From the NCBI GenBank assembly GCA_035079385.1, contig JAVHKY010000056.1:6083501-6147500 (forward strand): 64,000 nucleotides of DNA. Direction: 5' to 3'. Under the pieces are notes generated by a model. The model had not been told where the DNA came from and made no database searches. It saw only the letters and a list, made by a program, of their open reading frames with translations. The position numbers and the translations under genes were made by a program. This stretch comes from Aspidiotus rigidus. Taxonomy: Eukaryota > Arthropoda > Insecta > Hemiptera > Diaspididae. Positions 61,254 through 64,000 of the stretch are shown one piece after another. Each line of letters begins with the position of its first letter. The stretch's first letter is position 1.

Positions 61254-62558
61254 CGAAAATAGCGACCACTAACGTCACTATTTCGACTTTCGATCAAGCT
61301 ATCGAAATTAAACTATCGAGGCTGTTGAAACCTCCACCCATGACGTCACATCACTCAAAATCACAAACCTTACTCAGACAACCTGTTTGTTGACAAGCAA
61401 GGATGAATTGAGCGAAATCACACTACCCTATCTCTGGTTGTTAGTGCGTGAACATTGTTAACTTTGCGTTGTGACTCGTGTAGTTAATTTAACATTTAAT
61501 AATTACTTATATAATATTTGTGATCGGTGAATTGCTGAAGATGGAAGATGGAATCTCAAAGGTCAGTTTTCTAATGATAGCTTCTCCGGAAGCGTTGTCT
61601 TGAAGACGTCAACATAATATATTTCTGCTCGCAGTGCTCCTTTATTTTGTCATTTAAAAGTGTTACCTATTGTGTTAACAGGGAACCTGTTTTATGGGGG
61701 GCTATTTGAGAAATCTGCCGTGCGCCGTGCGCCGTCCGCCGTCCGCCGTCCAGCGAAAAACTTAAAAAAATTTCGACCCTCGAGCCATATATGATAGGAG
61801 AAGGACTTAGAAAAATTTCGACTTTCGAGCTATATATGATAGGAGGGGGACTTGGAAAAATTTCCACTCTCGAGCTATATATGATAGGAGGGGGACTTAG
61901 AAGAATTTCGACTCTCGAGCCATATATGATAGAAGGGGGACTTAGAAAAATTTCGACTCTCGAGCCATATATGATAGGAGGGGGACTTAGAAAAAATTTC
62001 GACTCTCGAGCCATATATGATAGGAGGGGGACTTAGAAAAATTTGGAGTTGGTCTAGGCCTTCTTTTTACTACCTTTCTCCAAATCTAGGCTTCCTTGAA
62101 TTTTCAATACCAAATCTCATTCGAATCATAAAACAGGTTCCCTGCGTTCCTCGTTTAACTTCGTTAAGGAAGCCGTAATTTTCCTTTTCTCTAATAAATG
62201 TATCCAGTCATTTTGAATGTTTCTTTTCACTAGAAATAGAGTTAGCTATTCTACTGGGAATTTCCGGCGCAATTCCAACGTGACTTGCGTCGGTTGTTTC
62301 GTGTAGAATGGATCGAGAGTCTGGAATGTTACATCCGCGTCCGCCATCTGGAGTGATCAAACTCTGTTTGCCATTTTGCTTCGAGTGGCGCTACAATCGC
62401 GATACTCTAATAGAACCGGTAATAGTGAAGCACGCAGTTTCAAGCTCCCTGCTCGCTTCTTCAAATTTATTTGTCCTATTCTTTATCAAACTCGACCGGT
62501 CATATCGATCTTATCCCTTTGATGTTAGTTTGATTGTTTCTGGTAAGAATATCCGACA
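61254..62558. mobile_element. 1.3 kb insertion within MITE copy B
   Basis: Bounded by ATGTTTGT at 61246-61253 and 62559-62566, an 8-bp duplication, and absent from copy A. No clear terminal inverted repeat. Contains the minisatellite repeat 61681-62180 and no recognisable gene. Confidence 0.65.
61681..62180 (+). repeat. Minisatellite-bearing repeat, copy 1
   Basis: GGGAACCTGTTTTATG at 61681-61696 has its exact complement at 62127-62142. Between them are 9-bp GCCGTCC-type repeats, then about six 45-bp units (61770-62040) with the core CCATATATGATAGGAGGGGG. Shared sequence continues past the right inverted repeat to a hairpin-capable block, CGTTCCTCGTTTAAC with GTTAAGGAAGCCG. Frames on both strands only translate the 45-bp unit (15 residues). 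Confidence 0.8.
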
Positions 62559-62799
62559 ATGTTTGTATATTGATTTTCAAACAGCCGTTATTTTTTCAAT
62601 ATCCCATTTATTACTATAATTGTTTTTTGCATCCAAAGTTGATGATATGGATTACAAAGTTTATGCTTGTATTTGCTTTAAAAAATAATATCCGATTAAT
62701 TATGACGATCGAAATTCCCCCATTTAAAAAGCACGGAACGAAAAGGTGAATTTCGTCAGGGCTACCAACTCCCACTCAAAGTTTAAATCCCAATTAGCT

Positions 62800-64000
62800 G
62801 AATTATTATTATTATTAATATTATCATTATAATATTATTATTTGAACGAGTTGACTGACATTGATCATTTTTCCACTCACTAGCCAACTGAGGATAACTT
62901 TTAAGAAAAGACTATATCTATTTATTGTTTATGAGAATAAAATTCATGCAATGTTATTGAAAGTTGACCAATTTTTTTATATTCAACCCATAATTTACCA
63001 ACTCATCGTAAACATCATACCATAATTTTCTTCCAATACTTCTTTAAAAGTTGGTGATACTCTCCTTGATAAAAACTCTACCACATATGTTTGATAAAAT
63101 AATTCCATAAAATAACCATTATATACACACCGAGCATATAATAATAATAATAATAATGATTTCATATTAAGGTGAGTTTTACCTTCCTTAAGAAATTTGA
63201 ATAAATCATTATAACTTGTTTGCGATAAAAACTTTTTTCCGTGATATGAAAGAAGAATACATTGTAACGAACTATTTAGTATGTGTGCTCGAACTTAAAT
63301 TGATATTTTTCTGATTTAAAACAACAATTCGCGTTTCTCGTTTGGATCTGATCGTCGTTACCGTTCATACAGACTCTCTATCTGATCATAAAACACATTT
63401 AGAAAACGATAATACATGCACACTCCCCGAGAATTGTTGGAATCGAAAAAAATTAACAAATTGTCCATATATTCAACGATCACTCATGTAGAATGGCGGT
63501 ATTCCTGCTGGCTGGGACAGATTTGGATCGAGTTTCGGAAAAACCACTGATGGGTATGTATTGAGATAAAAACTTGTTTGTTTTTCAAGTTTTCAGAGCG
63601 TAATAAAAACACTGTCAATGGATGAAATTTACAAGAAATTGTGAGATACGTGAGGAATAAAACGAAGATACGGTATGTACTTCATCTTCTTCATCAATTA
63701 GGTATACGGTCAATTGAGACTTCATGGGAGGATTTTTAATAGCGACAATTGAAATTCATTTTCTGACAAGTTGGAATATTTTTAGGTTCTACTGCTTGAA
63801 AGTTGATAGTTTGCTGAGTCCTACTATTCCCAGTTTTTTTCCAACGTCTCCCAAAATATACTCGGAAGAACGGACGCGTTTTAACGACCACTTTTGAAGT
63901 CTTTAGGTCGAAGCTCCCACCTGACCCGGACAATAGCAAACTTCTTCAGCAAATACAAAAGGTATTTGTCATTAAAGATTTAGCTATTCGTAATTAATTG
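62800..64000. other. Non-coding stretch
   Basis: Short ATT/TAA-rich simple repeats at 62803-62840 and 63140-63158. No gene recognised. Confidence 0.4.

Larger units (their letters stand above)
61187..62793. mobile_element. MITE, copy B (interrupted)
   Basis: Same TTGGGGTTTAAAC and GTTTAAATCCCAA ends as copy A at 15361-15662. The two end portions (61187-61253 and 62559-62793) align with copy A end to end; the middle is a 1.3 kb insertion. Confidence 0.75.

Noticed and set aside
61667..62036. Open frames with a repeated 15-residue unit on both strands
   Set aside because: Both strands are open because the 45-bp minisatellite has a length divisible by three; no other coding sign.

Overview
This is an AT-rich eukaryotic window, almost certainly from an insect. 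It carries a spliced nuclear-receptor gene of the tailless (NR2E) type and a dense load of insect-style mobile elements: an R1-clade LINE, Jockey and CR1/L2-like LINE relics, Penelope-like elements, a Helitron, a THAP-transposase element, hAT-like and fold-back MITEs. There are no bacterial operons, CRISPR arrays or rRNA/tRNA genes that I can support. Species cannot be fixed from sequence alone.

Layout. 1-7.5 kb: a repeated host sequence (copy at 1-700) split by a ~5.2 kb THAP/DDE transposon (1687-6888) that carries two convergent genes, a spliced SWIM/YqaJ-nuclease gene (+) and a THAP transposase (-, frameshifted). A non-autonomous Helitron (2580-3553) sits inside an intron of the nuclease gene. 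7.5-28 kb: gene-poor, with Penelope-like relics at 12.2-12.9 kb and an inverted Penelope pair at 18.5-19.4 kb, a hAT MITE at 19.86-20.19 kb, a long-TIR MITE at 26.4-26.7 kb and a long (CT)n array. 28-31 kb: two decayed LINE fragments, one with an inverted 5' part. 33.6-39.8 kb: six exons of tailless (+); the first coding exon was not found. Its first visible intron is almost filled by a 2.29 kb element with 34-bp terminal inverted repeats and a 7-8 bp target duplication that contains a broken archaeo-eukaryotic-primase-like coding region. 40.6-46.5 kb: minisatellite-bearing repeat, fold-back element, Jockey relic. 46.69-53.41 kb: a complete R1-clade LINE with 13-bp target duplications, A-tail and two intact ORFs joined by TAATG. 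53.5-64 kb: a 0.9 kb fold-back element, microsatellites, and a MITE (61187-62793) interrupted by a 1.3 kb insertion, for which an uninterrupted relative exists at 15361-15662.

How it works together: the only clear host gene is tailless, a transcriptional repressor of head/tail patterning and neural development. Nearly everything else recognised is mobile DNA at various ages. The R1-like element looks youngest (intact ORFs, perfect duplication, visibly GC-richer than its surroundings). Hammerhead-like cores of the kind carried by Penelope-like elements recur at six places. The strongest candidate for something undescribed is the primase-carrying TIR element inside the tailless intron.
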